Shown here one piece after another: positions 1 through 7,887 of a stretch of 64,000 nucleotides of DNA; the first letter of the stretch is position 1, and the number at the start of each line of letters is the position of its first letter. The notes under the pieces were generated by a model. It was given only the letters and a program-made list of their open reading frames with translations, did no database searches and was not told the origin of the DNA. Source of the stretch: Pseudomonas sp. GR 6-02. GTDB lineage: Bacteria; Pseudomonadota; Gammaproteobacteria; Pseudomonadales; Pseudomonadaceae. Location: positions 2,365,001-2,429,000 of the forward strand of contig NZ_CP011567.1 of NCBI RefSeq assembly GCF_001655615.1, in the 5' to 3' direction. The translations under genes were made by a program, and so were the position numbers.

Positions 1-142
1 ACATTGGCCCGCTGACGGTCATCGCATGCTGCACCAGCAAAAAGGTCCCGCCCCAGACCATGGTAATCAGCACCAGCACGCACTCGGCCTTGCTGAACCG
101 GGAGAAACGGGGGGAAGTATGAGAAGCGTTCATTGACGTCAT
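1..142 (-). CDS. DMT/EamA-family exporter, N-terminal part only
   Basis: Only the first 47 or so residues are in the window; the gene runs off the left edge. After a short charged N-terminus the protein enters a hydrophobic stretch (AECVLVLITMVWGGTFLLVQ) whose WGGTF motif is typical of the first helix of EamA drug/metabolite transporters, which export small metabolites across the inner membrane. Candidate in-frame starts are ATG at 157, 142 and 133; none has a good ribosome site and 142 is a compromise. It is divergent from the HTH-cupin regulator at 215, which probably controls it. Confidence 0.75.
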   Translation of the reverse strand, partial: MTSMNASHTSPRFSRFSKAECVLVLITMVWGGTFLLVQHAMTVSGPM

Positions 143-189
143 GACCTTGCGCGCCATCTGAGGGAGACGCACAATGCGCCCGAAGTTGG

Positions 190-230
190 GCAGTATACTG
201 CGCAACGCCACCCAGTGAGCAATATAGTGC
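190..230. promoter_or_regulatory. Paired operator-like palindromes in the exporter/regulator divergent region
   Basis: GCAGTATACTGC (190-201) is a perfect 12-bp palindrome containing TATACT, a usable -10 in both directions. A second copy, GCAATATAGTGC (219-230), matches it at 10 of 12 positions 29 bp downstream and overlaps the start of the HTH-cupin gene. Paired GCA-N-TATA-N-TGC sites in this position suggest autoregulation plus control of the exporter by the adjacent XRE protein (inference). Confidence 0.55.
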
Positions 231-790
231 ACAAAGATTCCACCCAACGGGCTTCGGTCCTCCAGCACGTCAGCCTGAACGTGCGACGTCTGCGCCACGC
301 CGCCGACATGAGCCAGAGCGCCCTGGCCGAAAAGTCCGGGGTCAGCCGCCGGATGCTGGTGGCCATCGAGGCCGGCGAGAAGAACGTCAGCCTGACCACC
401 CTCGACCGCGTGGCCGAAGCGCTGGACGTGGCCTTCAGCGACCTGATCCAGGCCCCCGACGCTCGCGACCCGAGCCGCATCAACGAACTGGCCTGGGCCG
501 GTACGATCCCGGGCAGTAAAGCGGTGCTGCTGGCCAAAGCCACCGCCACCCGCGAAGTAGAACTCTGGGAATGGCGCCTGGAACCGGGCGAGCATTACCC
601 CTCGGAGCCGGATGCCGAAGGCTACAGCGAACAGCTTTATGTGTTCGAAGGTTGCCTGACCCTGATGCTTGGCGGTCAGCCGCAGAAAATTGCGGCTGGC
701 GAGTTCTTTATGTTTGCCAGTCATCAACCGCATTCTTATCGCAATGATGGGGACGTGGCGGCGCGGTTTGTGCGTAATGTGGTGATTTGA
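215..790 (+). CDS. XRE-type HTH regulator with C-terminal cupin domain
   Basis: 191 aa. Residues about 20-75 form an XRE/Cro helix-turn-helix (SQSALAEKSGVSRRMLVAIE), and about 115-188 form a cupin barrel (YSEQLYVFEGCLTLMLGG, HSYRND) that should bind a small ligand. This architecture is common in regulators of amino-acid, polyamine or drug transporters. The start is GTG with no Shine-Dalgarno sequence; the -10-like TATACT at 194-199 would place transcription only about 10 nt ahead, so it may be nearly leaderless. It is divergent from an EamA exporter, its most likely target. The ligand cannot be read from sequence. Confidence 0.85.
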   Translation: MSNIVHKDSTQRASVLQHVSLNVRRLRHAADMSQSALAEKSGVSRRMLVAIEAGEKNVSLTTLDRVAEALDVAFSDLIQAPDARDPSRINELAWAGTIPGSKAVLLAKATATREVELWEWRLEPGEHYPSEPDAEGYSEQLYVFEGCLTLMLGGQPQKIAAGEFFMFASHQPHSYRNDGDVAARFVRNVVI

Positions 791-813
791 CTGTTTACCG
801 GCTAACACTGGAT

Positions 814-863
814 AAACACTTTGCTGTTTTAAAGCTGCAAGTGTTTCTTGAATAATTATTCAA
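814..863. terminator. Hairpin and AT palindrome after the HTH-cupin gene
   Basis: AAACACTT (814-821) pairs with AAGTGTTT (839-846) just after the regulator's stop codon, followed directly by the perfect 16-bp palindrome TTGAATAATTATTCAA (848-863). The first may terminate the regulator transcript. The AT-rich palindrome could be part of the next promoter or an operator for the FAD-protein gene. No other feature was recognised in 791-1072. Confidence 0.4.
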
Positions 864-1072
864 CCTATTGAAATAAAAGAAAATTATATTCAAGTTCGGC
901 TCCTGAGAAACAGTGGGGATGGCATCGAGACGAGCAGGTGAGCTTCCTGATGGCCGAGCAAAATATTAACGTGGCACTCAAGTTCGCTTCACAGGCTAGT
1001 GTCCGGTGAGTGACTGACACGGGGCGATCTGTATGACTTCTATTCAGGTAAACATTGACCAGTGAGAACGCC

Positions 1073-2509
1073 ATGACTGACACCCCACGCGGACAGGCGA
1101 GCGACGCCATCCGCCACGCTGACATCCTGATCATCGGTGGCGGCCTGAGTGGCGCGATGCTGGCGGCGCAGTTGTTGCGTTTGCCCGGTCAGCGCCGGGT
1201 TCTGGTGATCGAGCCGCGGGCAGAACTGGGCCGTGGCGAAGCCTATAGCGCGGTGGAACTGGGGCATACGCTCAATGGCAACGCGGCGCGGATGAGCGTC
1301 GACCCGGACAACGCCGATGACCTGACCCAATGGCTGACCGAACACATCGCCGCCGGTGGCTGGCCGGAGTCGGATGAGCAACATGTGCCGGTCAGCGAAC
1401 TGTTTCCGCCGCGCGGGCTGTTTGGCGTTTATGTGCAGCAGCGTCTTGCTGAAGCGCAGGCGGTGGGCGCATTGAAGGGGGCGCGTGTCGAACATGTGCG
1501 GGCCGAGGTGGTGGACCTGGAAACGTTGAGCGATTCGGTGCGGTTGAGCCTGAGTGATGGGCAGCAATTGCAGGGCGCTTACGCAGTGTTGGCGACCGGA
1601 ATGTTTCCCGCCGCCCGCACGCCGCAGACCGAGTCCAGCGGTTTGAATGCAGCTGCACTCGACCCGTGGGATGTGGCCGCCATGCGTCAACTCGATCCGC
1701 AGTCGACGGTGCTGATCATCGGCTCGGGCCTGACCATGGTCGATGCCGTGGTGTCGCTGGAGCAGGCCGGGCATCGTGGGCCGATCGAAGTGTTCTCCCG
1801 TCATGGTTTGCTGCCGCATGTGCGCCGACAACCGCCGGCGTGGGTGGATTTTCTCGCCGAGGACCACAGTATTCGCACACCGCGTCAGCTGGTGCGCGAA
1901 CTGCGCCGGCATTGCCGCGATGCCATCGCTCAGGGCATCGACTGGCAAGCGCCGCTGGACACGGTGCGAGCGCACATCGGGCGGTTGTGGAGTCAGGCGA
2001 CGGATCGGCAACGCCGGCAATTTGTGCGGCATGTGCGGCCATGGTGGGAAAGCCATCACCATCGCTCGCCGCCGTTGAGTGCCGAGTTGGTGGCGCGGCT
2101 GCATGGGGAAGGGCGGTTGCGGATTCATGCCGCATCGTTCAAGGGGCTCGAGCCTGCGTCGGACGGTGAGGTCAGCATCCGCATTCGTCGTCGTGGCGAG
2201 ACGCAAACTTGCGTGGTGCATGGCGCGGCGCTGATCAACTCCAGCGGCATCGAATACGACTGGCGCCGGGTGGCGCGGCCGTTGCCCCAGCAGTTGCTCG
2301 CTCGGGGGCTGGTGCGTCCGGGGCCATTGGCGTTGGGCATTGCTGCGGCGGTGGATGGCGCGGTACTCAGCGCCGACGGGCAGGTCGCCAGCCGTTTGTT
2401 CGCCATGGGGCCACCGTTGCGCGGCATGTGGTGGGAGAGCACGGCGGTAACTGATGTGGCGAGCCAGGCCAAGTCTCTTGCGGCGCGATTAGTAAGCGAT
2501 CTGTTGTAG
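1073..2509 (+). CDS. FAD/NAD(P)-binding oxidoreductase
   Basis: 478 aa from the ATG at 1073, preferred over the in-frame TTG at 1055 because a GAG-containing ribosome site precedes it. The N-terminus has a classical dinucleotide fold (ILIIGGGLSGAMLAAQLL), then the GRGEAYS segment, and a second Rossmann motif near the middle (VLIIGSGLTMVDAVVSLE). This layout fits the FAD-NAD(P)-binding family of PF13454 type, whose substrates are mostly unknown. It stands alone. Its stop codon lies inside a REP-like palindrome. No specific reaction can be assigned. Confidence 0.8.
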   Translation: MTDTPRGQASDAIRHADILIIGGGLSGAMLAAQLLRLPGQRRVLVIEPRAELGRGEAYSAVELGHTLNGNAARMSVDPDNADDLTQWLTEHIAAGGWPESDEQHVPVSELFPPRGLFGVYVQQRLAEAQAVGALKGARVEHVRAEVVDLETLSDSVRLSLSDGQQLQGAYAVLATGMFPAARTPQTESSGLNAAALDPWDVAAMRQLDPQSTVLIIGSGLTMVDAVVSLEQAGHRGPIEVFSRHGLLPHVRRQPPAWVDFLAEDHSIRTPRQLVRELRRHCRDAIAQGIDWQAPLDTVRAHIGRLWSQATDRQRRQFVRHVRPWWESHHHRSPPLSAELVARLHGEGRLRIHAASFKGLEPASDGEVSIRIRRRGETQTCVVHGAALINSSGIEYDWRRVARPLPQQLLARGLVRPGPLALGIAAAVDGAVLSADGQVASRLFAMGPPLRGMWWESTAVTDVASQAKSLAARLVSDLL

Positions 2510-2539
2510 CAGCTGCCGAGCCCGCGAGGCAGCTGCTAC
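2506..2539. repeat. REP-like palindrome overlapping a stop codon
   Basis: GTAGCAGCTGCC (2506-2517) and its exact reverse complement (2528-2539) flank a 10-nt loop. The upstream gene's TAG is inside the left arm. The same GTAGCAGCTG end occurs in the larger repeat at 11841-11970, so this belongs to the GTAGCAGC class of REP sequences in this genome. It could also act as a weak terminator. Confidence 0.7.
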
Positions 2540-2735
2540 GGGCAGGCCAAGTCTCTTGCTCGCGAAGAGGCCAGCCCATCCACCGCAAAATCCACAGTAA
2601 GACCAATAAACAGGCGATGTTTAATCGACATCTCCAGATACTCACTCAGGCTACACAGCCTTGCGCCGTTGCCTACGACTACGCCAGAATCCGCCGGCTT
2701 GTGCGCCTTGAGGCCGGGCTCTATCGTTTCCGGGT

Positions 2736-2900
2736 CGCTGACGAATCAGCGATCGGGTTTAGCAGCTCGATGAATATCAAGGCACGTCAGTGTCGCCATT
2801 CGCGTTATGGCGGCTATGCGTGGGGCACTTCGGTGCGCCGGGTTCCTTGATCCCTGGTCTGCTAACCCGCGTACAGCCGCCACCTTCTTCGTTTAGCAGC
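2736..2900 (+). ncRNA. Structured RNA element upstream of DUF6124 gene (C4-antisense-like candidate)
   Basis: Several stems are visible. Hairpin 1 is CGCTGA (2736-2741) with TCAGCG (2746-2751) and a CGAA loop. A three-way junction is closed by GGCGGCT (2809-2815) with AGCCGCC (2875-2881) and holds GCAC-TTCG-GTGC (2825-2836) and GGGTT (2840-2844) with AACCC (2864-2868). GTTTAGCAGC is repeated at 2757-2766 and 2891-2900, the second copy shortly before the downstream ribosome site. The junction resembles, from memory, the C4 antisense RNA of phage immunity systems; this was not tested with a covariance model. An open frame (2617-2850, 77 aa, ending AWGTSVRRVP) crosses the element and may be incidental or a leader peptide. 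Confidence 0.5.
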
Positions 2901-2937
2901 GATAGATGTCGGCTCCACTGATCAAGGAGCTTCATTT

Positions 2938-3297
2938 ATGTTCAAACCAACACCAAATCCTCCGGAAACCGACGACGTTTCCCCCTACGAATCCCTCGAT
3001 TCGAAAAAACTCCACGAAGCCGCCGACCGCGCCCTCGACCACTACCTCAAACCACCCATCCCCAAAGCCACCAAGCGCAAACCCAGCACCATTTACCATG
3101 TGGGTACGAAGGTCGATAACGAAACCCTGCTGGTCAACGCCTGCGAATCCCTGGCGTCAGCGAGCATGATGCTCAGTGAGTTCGCCGGACTGATGGACAT
3201 GCCACATCGCAATGTGATGTTGGGGATTCAATCGGTGGTGATGCTTGGGGAGTTGGCGGTGAACCGGGTGCTGGATAACCTCGATCCTCAGAACTGA
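2938..3297 (+). CDS. DUF6124-family small protein
   Basis: 119 aa, starting at an ATG preceded by AAGGAG. The N-terminal pattern FKPTPNPP...SPYESLDSKKLHEAADRALDHYL is the hallmark I associate with the Pseudomonas family DUF6124. The C-terminal half is helical (LLVNACESLASASMMLSEFA, VMLGIQSVVMLGELAVNRVLD). Function is unknown. It often occurs in several copies per genome behind a structured leader like the one here, which suggests post-transcriptional control (inference). A strong bidirectional terminator follows beyond a REPIN. Confidence 0.75.
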   Translation: MFKPTPNPPETDDVSPYESLDSKKLHEAADRALDHYLKPPIPKATKRKPSTIYHVGTKVDNETLLVNACESLASASMMLSEFAGLMDMPHRNVMLGIQSVVMLGELAVNRVLDNLDPQN

Positions 3298-3306
3298 GTG
3301 ACCCAT

Positions 3307-3454
3307 TGTGGCGAGGGAGCTTGTCGGATCGCCGCACCGTCCCGCTCGGCTGCGCAGCAGTCGCAAAACCGGCATATGCGGTGTGCCAAAAAAATGCGGT
3401 TGCTGGATTTGGGGTCGCTTCGCAACCCAGCGGGAGCAAGCTCCCTCGCCACAG
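3307..3454. repeat. REPIN-type element, GAGGGAGCTT class
   Basis: The ends TGTGGCGAGGGAGCTT (from 3307) and AAGCTCCCTCGCCACA (to 3454) are inverted copies, with an internal CGGCTGCGCAGCAGTCG palindrome. A relative sits at 16539-16660. REPINs are mobilised in trans by RAYT transposases; no RAYT gene is in the window. It lies between two convergent genes. Confidence 0.85.
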
Positions 3455-3480
3455 TGGGCTCCACTGACTCAGTCCCCAAA

Positions 3481-3515
3481 AACAAGAAACCCCGCATCAC
3501 GCGGGGTTTCTTGTT
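3481..3515. terminator. Bidirectional intrinsic terminator
   Basis: AACAAGAAACCCCGC (3481-3495) pairs perfectly over 15 bp with 3501-3515, loop ATCAC, with A/T tracts within both stem bases. It serves the DUF6124 gene on the plus strand and ppnN on the minus strand. Confidence 0.92.
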
Positions 3516-3571
3516 TCCGGTGGTTCGGGAAAGCGGGCCATCGCGGGCCTGCTTCCACAGGGTTTCGCGTA

Positions 3572-4945
3572 TCAAGCCACCACTTGGTAACACGGCACAT
3601 ACGCCGCGCCACCCGGCAGTTTCATCCGGTGCTGGGCAACGAAGGCTTTGAGCAAATGGTCCAGTGGCTGCAAGACCTCGGCATCACCGCGAATCTGGTA
3701 CGGCCCGTGTTCTTCGATCAGGCGGATGCCCTTGTCCTTGACGTTACCGGCGACGATGCCGGAGAACGCGCGGCGCAGGTTGGCGGCCAGTTCGTGGGGC
3801 GGCAGGTTGCGGCTCAATTGCAGGTTGGCCATGTTGGCGTGGGTCGGGTCGAACGGGCGCTGGAAGCCTTCGTCGATCTTCAGCAGCCAGTTGAAATGGA
3901 ACGCGTCGTTGCGCTCGCGGCGGAACTGTTTGACCGCTTTGAGGCCCTGAGTCATCTGCCGCGCCACTTCGGCCGGGTCGTCGATGATGATCTCGTAGTG
4001 CTGCTGCGCTTCTTCACCGAGGGTTGCGCCGACGAAGGCGTGCAGTTGCTCCAGATACGGTGCGGCGCTTTTCGGCCCGGTAAGGACCACCGGGAACGGC
4101 AGGTCCTGGTTGTCCGGGTGCATCAGGATGCCGAGCAGGTACAGGAATTCCTCGGCCGTGCCCGCGCCACCCGGGAAAATGATGATGCCGTGGCCAACCC
4201 GCACGAACGCTTCCAGGCGTTTCTCGATGTCCGGCAGGATCACCAGTTCGTTGACGATCGGGTTCGGCGCCTCGGCGGCGATGATCCCAGGTTCAGTCAA
4301 ACCGAGGTAGCGACCGCCGTGGATGCGTTGCTTGGCATGGGCGATGGTCGCGCCTTTCATCGGGCCTTTCATCACGCCAGGGCCACAACCGGTGCAGATG
4401 TCCAGGCTGCGCAGGCCGAGTTCGTGGCCGACTTTCTTGGTGTATTTGTATTCTTCGGTGTTGATCGAGTGGCCGCCCCAGCACACCACGATTTTCGGTT
4501 CGACGCCGGGGCGCAGGGTGCGGGCGTTGCGCAGCAGGTGAAAGACGTAGTCGCTGATGCCCTGGGAGGTGCTCAGGTCGATGCTCAAGGCGTCGAGTTC
4601 GTTTTCTGTGTAGACGATGTCGCGCAGGGCGCTAAAGAGCATTTCACGGGTGCTGGCAATCATTTCGCCATCGACGAAAGCGTCGGCGGGGGCATTCAGC
4701 AGTTCCAGGCGTACGCCACGGTCTTGCTGGTGAATGCGGATTTCGAAGTCTTTATAGGCTTCCAGAATGGTCTTGGCGTTATCGACATGGGCGCCGGTAT
4801 TGAGGATGGCCAGGGCGCACTGGCGGAAGAGGGTATAGGTGATGCCGGATGAGGCTTCGCTCAGTTGCTGCACTTCACGCTGGGAGAGCGTTTCCAGGCT
4901 GCCTTTAGGGCTGACCGAGGCGTTGATTACATGTCGTTGGGTCAT
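3572..4945 (-). CDS. ppnN: Pyrimidine/purine nucleotide 5'-monophosphate nucleosidase
   Basis: 457 aa, full length for the PpnN/YgdH group of the LOG (lysine decarboxylase-like) family. These enzymes hydrolyse the N-glycosidic bond of nucleoside monophosphates to a free base and ribose 5-phosphate, and in E. coli are modulated by (p)ppGpp. The nucleotide-binding motif PGGAGTAEE is at residues 258-266 and the CGPGVMKG segment at 187-194; long N- and C-terminal extensions distinguish PpnN from the short LOG cytokinin enzymes. AAGGATC precedes the ATG. It is monocistronic, with a shared terminator downstream. Confidence 0.92.
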   Translation of the reverse strand: MTQRHVINASVSPKGSLETLSQREVQQLSEASSGITYTLFRQCALAILNTGAHVDNAKTILEAYKDFEIRIHQQDRGVRLELLNAPADAFVDGEMIASTREMLFSALRDIVYTENELDALSIDLSTSQGISDYVFHLLRNARTLRPGVEPKIVVCWGGHSINTEEYKYTKKVGHELGLRSLDICTGCGPGVMKGPMKGATIAHAKQRIHGGRYLGLTEPGIIAAEAPNPIVNELVILPDIEKRLEAFVRVGHGIIIFPGGAGTAEEFLYLLGILMHPDNQDLPFPVVLTGPKSAAPYLEQLHAFVGATLGEEAQQHYEIIIDDPAEVARQMTQGLKAVKQFRRERNDAFHFNWLLKIDEGFQRPFDPTHANMANLQLSRNLPPHELAANLRRAFSGIVAGNVKDKGIRLIEEHGPYQIRGDAEVLQPLDHLLKAFVAQHRMKLPGGAAYVPCYQVVA

Positions 4946-5173
4946 TCAATGATCCTTAAAACGATGTCACCCGCCAGCAACGGCGCATGGCATCCGAATA
5001 GTGTGTATCCATGATGAAGATGGCACGAACTGCGCTGTATCGCCATGCTCCCGTTTGACGATGAAAAGATGAAAAGGAGCTCCAGCATAGCTAAATCCTT
5101 CGGGGAGGCGATAATGCCTCGCAGTCTTTTTGTCACAGCGCCTTTTACCATCGATGCAAGGAACCCCGTCGCG

Positions 5174-5701
5174 ATGTTCGAAATCCAGCCAATGAATGCC
5201 GAAACCTATCGACGCCAGACGCGGCGCAGCACGGTGATCATCGCCCTGATGTTCCTGGCGCTGGCGATGGTGCTGTCGACGGCGGCGGTGACGTTGTTCG
5301 GTGAACCCGGCGGCGATAATCTGCGGTTCAACGTGGGCGGTGTGTTTGCCGCGTTGTTGCTGACGGTGGCGCTGATGCGCGGCAAGTTCTGGAGCCAGGA
5401 GTGGATGGCGCCAGCGGTCTATGGTTGGCAGCTCAAGCGCAGTCTGATGAGCGTCACCAACGTCATGCACCAGGTAACGGCGGCGGTGGAGCAGGGCGAC
5501 CCTGCCGCCATGAAGCTGCTGCGCTTTTATCACTTGGGGCTGAGCCAGATGCACCAGTTGGACGGCAACTCCAGCGACCAAAGTCAGCTGACCCGAGAGA
5601 TGGATCAGCACAAGGCACGGATGGACGCGTTGGGCATCGAGACCGAACAGAGGCGATTGAATCCGGCCTGGTTTGAGGCGATCAAACAGACGCCGATATA
5701 G
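5174..5701 (+). CDS. DUF3087 family membrane protein
   Basis: 175 aa from the ATG at 5174, which has AAGGA about 11 nt upstream. An in-frame upstream extension to 5045 looks unlike coding sequence. The start MFEIQPMNAETYRRQTRRST, two predicted membrane helices (about 20-43 and 53-72) and a soluble helical C-terminus fit DUF3087, a gammaproteobacterial family of unknown role. It stands alone between ppnN (divergent) and the diguanylate cyclase gene. Confidence 0.8.
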   Translation: MFEIQPMNAETYRRQTRRSTVIIALMFLALAMVLSTAAVTLFGEPGGDNLRFNVGGVFAALLLTVALMRGKFWSQEWMAPAVYGWQLKRSLMSVTNVMHQVTAAVEQGDPAAMKLLRFYHLGLSQMHQLDGNSSDQSQLTREMDQHKARMDALGIETEQRRLNPAWFEAIKQTPI

Positions 5702-5851
5702 CGATTACGATCGCTGGCAATGAGCGTTTTTGTGTAAATCACCTATCGTATCGGTGTCGAGTTGTAATGGTTTGAGCGCCGGTCACGGCTGGCTGGCGCT
5801 AAAAGGGCGAACGGGAAAATTCGCCATGTCATAAGGGATTCAGGGAGCGTC

Positions 5852-7429
5852 ATGGGGCATCCGTCCGTCAAAGATCGTATTGAACACACCCGGTTCGCCA
5901 CGCCTTGGGTGCCCGAGCCGGTTGAGTCAACGCTCAAGGTTCGATACGCGGTTTCTCTGCTGATTGCAGTGTGCTTGTCCTTGATGGCCATTGTGATCGG
6001 TGAAAGCTGGAACTCGCGTCAGTACCATCTGCGTGAGAGCGAAGTGGCGATGTCCAACCTGGCGCAAACCCTGGCCTCGCAGGCGCAGGCATCGATCAAA
6101 CAGGCCGACACGCTACTGTTTTCCCTGGTGGACCGCCTCGAAATCGATGGCATGCAACCGGAAAAACTTCCCCGACTGCAACGTTTGCTCCAGGCTCAGC
6201 GCAGTGAGTTGGTACAGATCCATGGGCTGTTCGTGTTCGACGAAGAAGGACGCTGGCTCGCCAACGCCATTAACGTCATACCGCCCAATGCCAATAATTC
6301 CGACCGTGAATATTTCATCTACCACCGTGATCATCCCGACCGCGGCCCTCATATCGGTCCGTCGATAAAAAGTCGCTCGACCGGTGAGTGGATCATGACC
6401 GTGTCACGCCGGATCAATCACCCTGATGGCCGGTTTGCCGGCGTGGTGGTGGCTTCGATCTACCTTGAGCATTTCCTGGATTTGTACAACAGCATCGACA
6501 TGGGTAATAACGGCGTGATCAACCTGATCTCCGATGACGCCACCATCGTCGTTCGGCGCCCGTTCAACGAAGCTGATATCGGCACCAGTGTTGCCAAAGG
6601 GCCGCTGTTTACCCAGCTCTTGCCCAAGGGCGATTCCGGTACGGCAACGGTCAGGTCCTTTGTCGACGGGGTGGTGCGGGTCGTGGGGTTTCGACGGGTC
6701 GAGGGGTATCCGCTTGTCGTTTTTGCCGGGCTCGACAAGGATGAAGTCCTGGCCAGTTGGCGGCAGGAATCAATATTCAGTGCGGGCATCGTCCTGTTGC
6801 TGCTGGGGTTTCTGGGGGCTCTCGGTTATCGCCTGATCCGCCTCATGAAGCAGCAGAATCATATTCAGAACAATCTGTTGGAGACTCAGGACAAACTCAT
6901 TGAGGTCAACCGCAGCCTGGAGTTGCTGGCACTGGAGGATGCACTGACCGGGCTTTCCAATCGGCGTCAATTCGACCTGTTCATTCTCGCGGAAATGGGC
7001 CGCGCCAGGCGTAGCCAGGCCCATCTTGCGCTGTTGATGATCGATGTCGACCACTTCAAGAACTTCAATGATCACTACGGTCATTTGGCGGGCGATGAGT
7101 GTTTGCGCAAAATCAGCACGATCATCACCGAAAACATCAAGCGCCCCGGCGATCTCGCGGCTCGCTTCGGTGGTGAGGAGTTTACGGTGGTGCTGCCCGG
7201 TACCGACTACGTGGGGGCGTTTCTGGTAGCGGAAAACATCCGCCGTGCGGTTCAGCAGGCCGGCATCGAGCACGTTGGGGGCGTGGAAGGCGTGGTCACA
7301 GTCAGCGTGGGTGTCTGCGCCTACGACCCGGCCTCGCAAGCCCAGCCCGACGACATTGTCGGCGCCGCGGACAAGGCGCTGTATGTGGCCAAGGCCAGTG
7401 GCCGGAACATGAGTGTTATCGCCAACTGA
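5852..7429 (+). CDS. Membrane diguanylate cyclase with periplasmic Cache-type sensor
   Basis: 525 aa. TM helix at about 31-50, a periplasmic PDC/dCache-like domain at about 51-305 (DREYFIYHRD, FAGVVVASIYLEHF), a second TM at about 308-327, a short coiled linker, then a GGDEF domain from about 362. The active-site motif is GGEEF (440-444), and an allosteric I-site RPGD (431-434) lies exactly five residues before it, so the enzyme should make c-di-GMP from GTP and be feedback-inhibited. There is no EAL domain. AGGGAG precedes the ATG. The sensed ligand is unknown. Confidence 0.93.
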   Translation: MGHPSVKDRIEHTRFATPWVPEPVESTLKVRYAVSLLIAVCLSLMAIVIGESWNSRQYHLRESEVAMSNLAQTLASQAQASIKQADTLLFSLVDRLEIDGMQPEKLPRLQRLLQAQRSELVQIHGLFVFDEEGRWLANAINVIPPNANNSDREYFIYHRDHPDRGPHIGPSIKSRSTGEWIMTVSRRINHPDGRFAGVVVASIYLEHFLDLYNSIDMGNNGVINLISDDATIVVRRPFNEADIGTSVAKGPLFTQLLPKGDSGTATVRSFVDGVVRVVGFRRVEGYPLVVFAGLDKDEVLASWRQESIFSAGIVLLLLGFLGALGYRLIRLMKQQNHIQNNLLETQDKLIEVNRSLELLALEDALTGLSNRRQFDLFILAEMGRARRSQAHLALLMIDVDHFKNFNDHYGHLAGDECLRKISTIITENIKRPGDLAARFGGEEFTVVLPGTDYVGAFLVAENIRRAVQQAGIEHVGGVEGVVTVSVGVCAYDPASQAQPDDIVGAADKALYVAKASGRNMSVIAN

Positions 7430-7431
7430 GT

Positions 7432-7827
7432 TCAACCGGACCGGTGGTTACTGCCTGAACGGGTCGGATGCTTCCAGTGCCGGAACAGCCGCGCATAGAT
7501 CAGCACGTTGAGCGCCAGCACCACGCTGCCCAGTGCCAGTTGAATCGTGGGCGTCAGCCCGGCCGGATAAATGATCGGCCACACGTAGTGTTCGATAAAA
7601 CCGCCGCCGTAACCGGTTTGCCCGGCCGCGTGGCGCATGCGGTTTTCCCATTCGGTGAGAGGGCACGCCAGGTGAAAGACTTCCACGATCACGCCCCATG
7701 CAGCGGCGGGCAGGTGCCACCAGATCAGGTGGCGCCATTTGAGCACCAGCAGCCCGCCGAACAGCACGAACAGAATGAACAACAAGTGAGACAGCACCAG
7801 CCCGTCGGCGGCGATCCGGTAAAACAT
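7432..7827 (-). CDS. DUF2784 membrane protein
   Basis: 131 aa with about four predicted membrane helices (LSHLLFILFVLFGGLLVL, LIWWHLPAAAWGVIVEVF, a central WPIIYPAG region, and LALGSVVLALNVLIYARLF). The CPLTEWENRMRHAAG segment and the tryptophan-rich second helix are features I associate with DUF2784. It is convergent with the diguanylate cyclase gene, leaving only 2 bp between stops. Function unknown. Confidence 0.8.
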   Translation of the reverse strand: MFYRIAADGLVLSHLLFILFVLFGGLLVLKWRHLIWWHLPAAAWGVIVEVFHLACPLTEWENRMRHAAGQTGYGGGFIEHYVWPIIYPAGLTPTIQLALGSVVLALNVLIYARLFRHWKHPTRSGSNHRSG

Positions 7828-7887
7828 GTCGATTCCCTGACGCGTTAGGTGAATCGCTCCATGGTACTCGGGCTGGACGCTTGTGCT

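Noticed and set aside
1040..2221. 393-codon minus-strand frame over the FAD protein gene
   Set aside because: Shadow; the plus strand has two dinucleotide-binding motifs.
3308..4852. 514-codon plus-strand frame over ppnN
   Set aside because: Shadow of ppnN on the other strand; no ribosome site and no domain.
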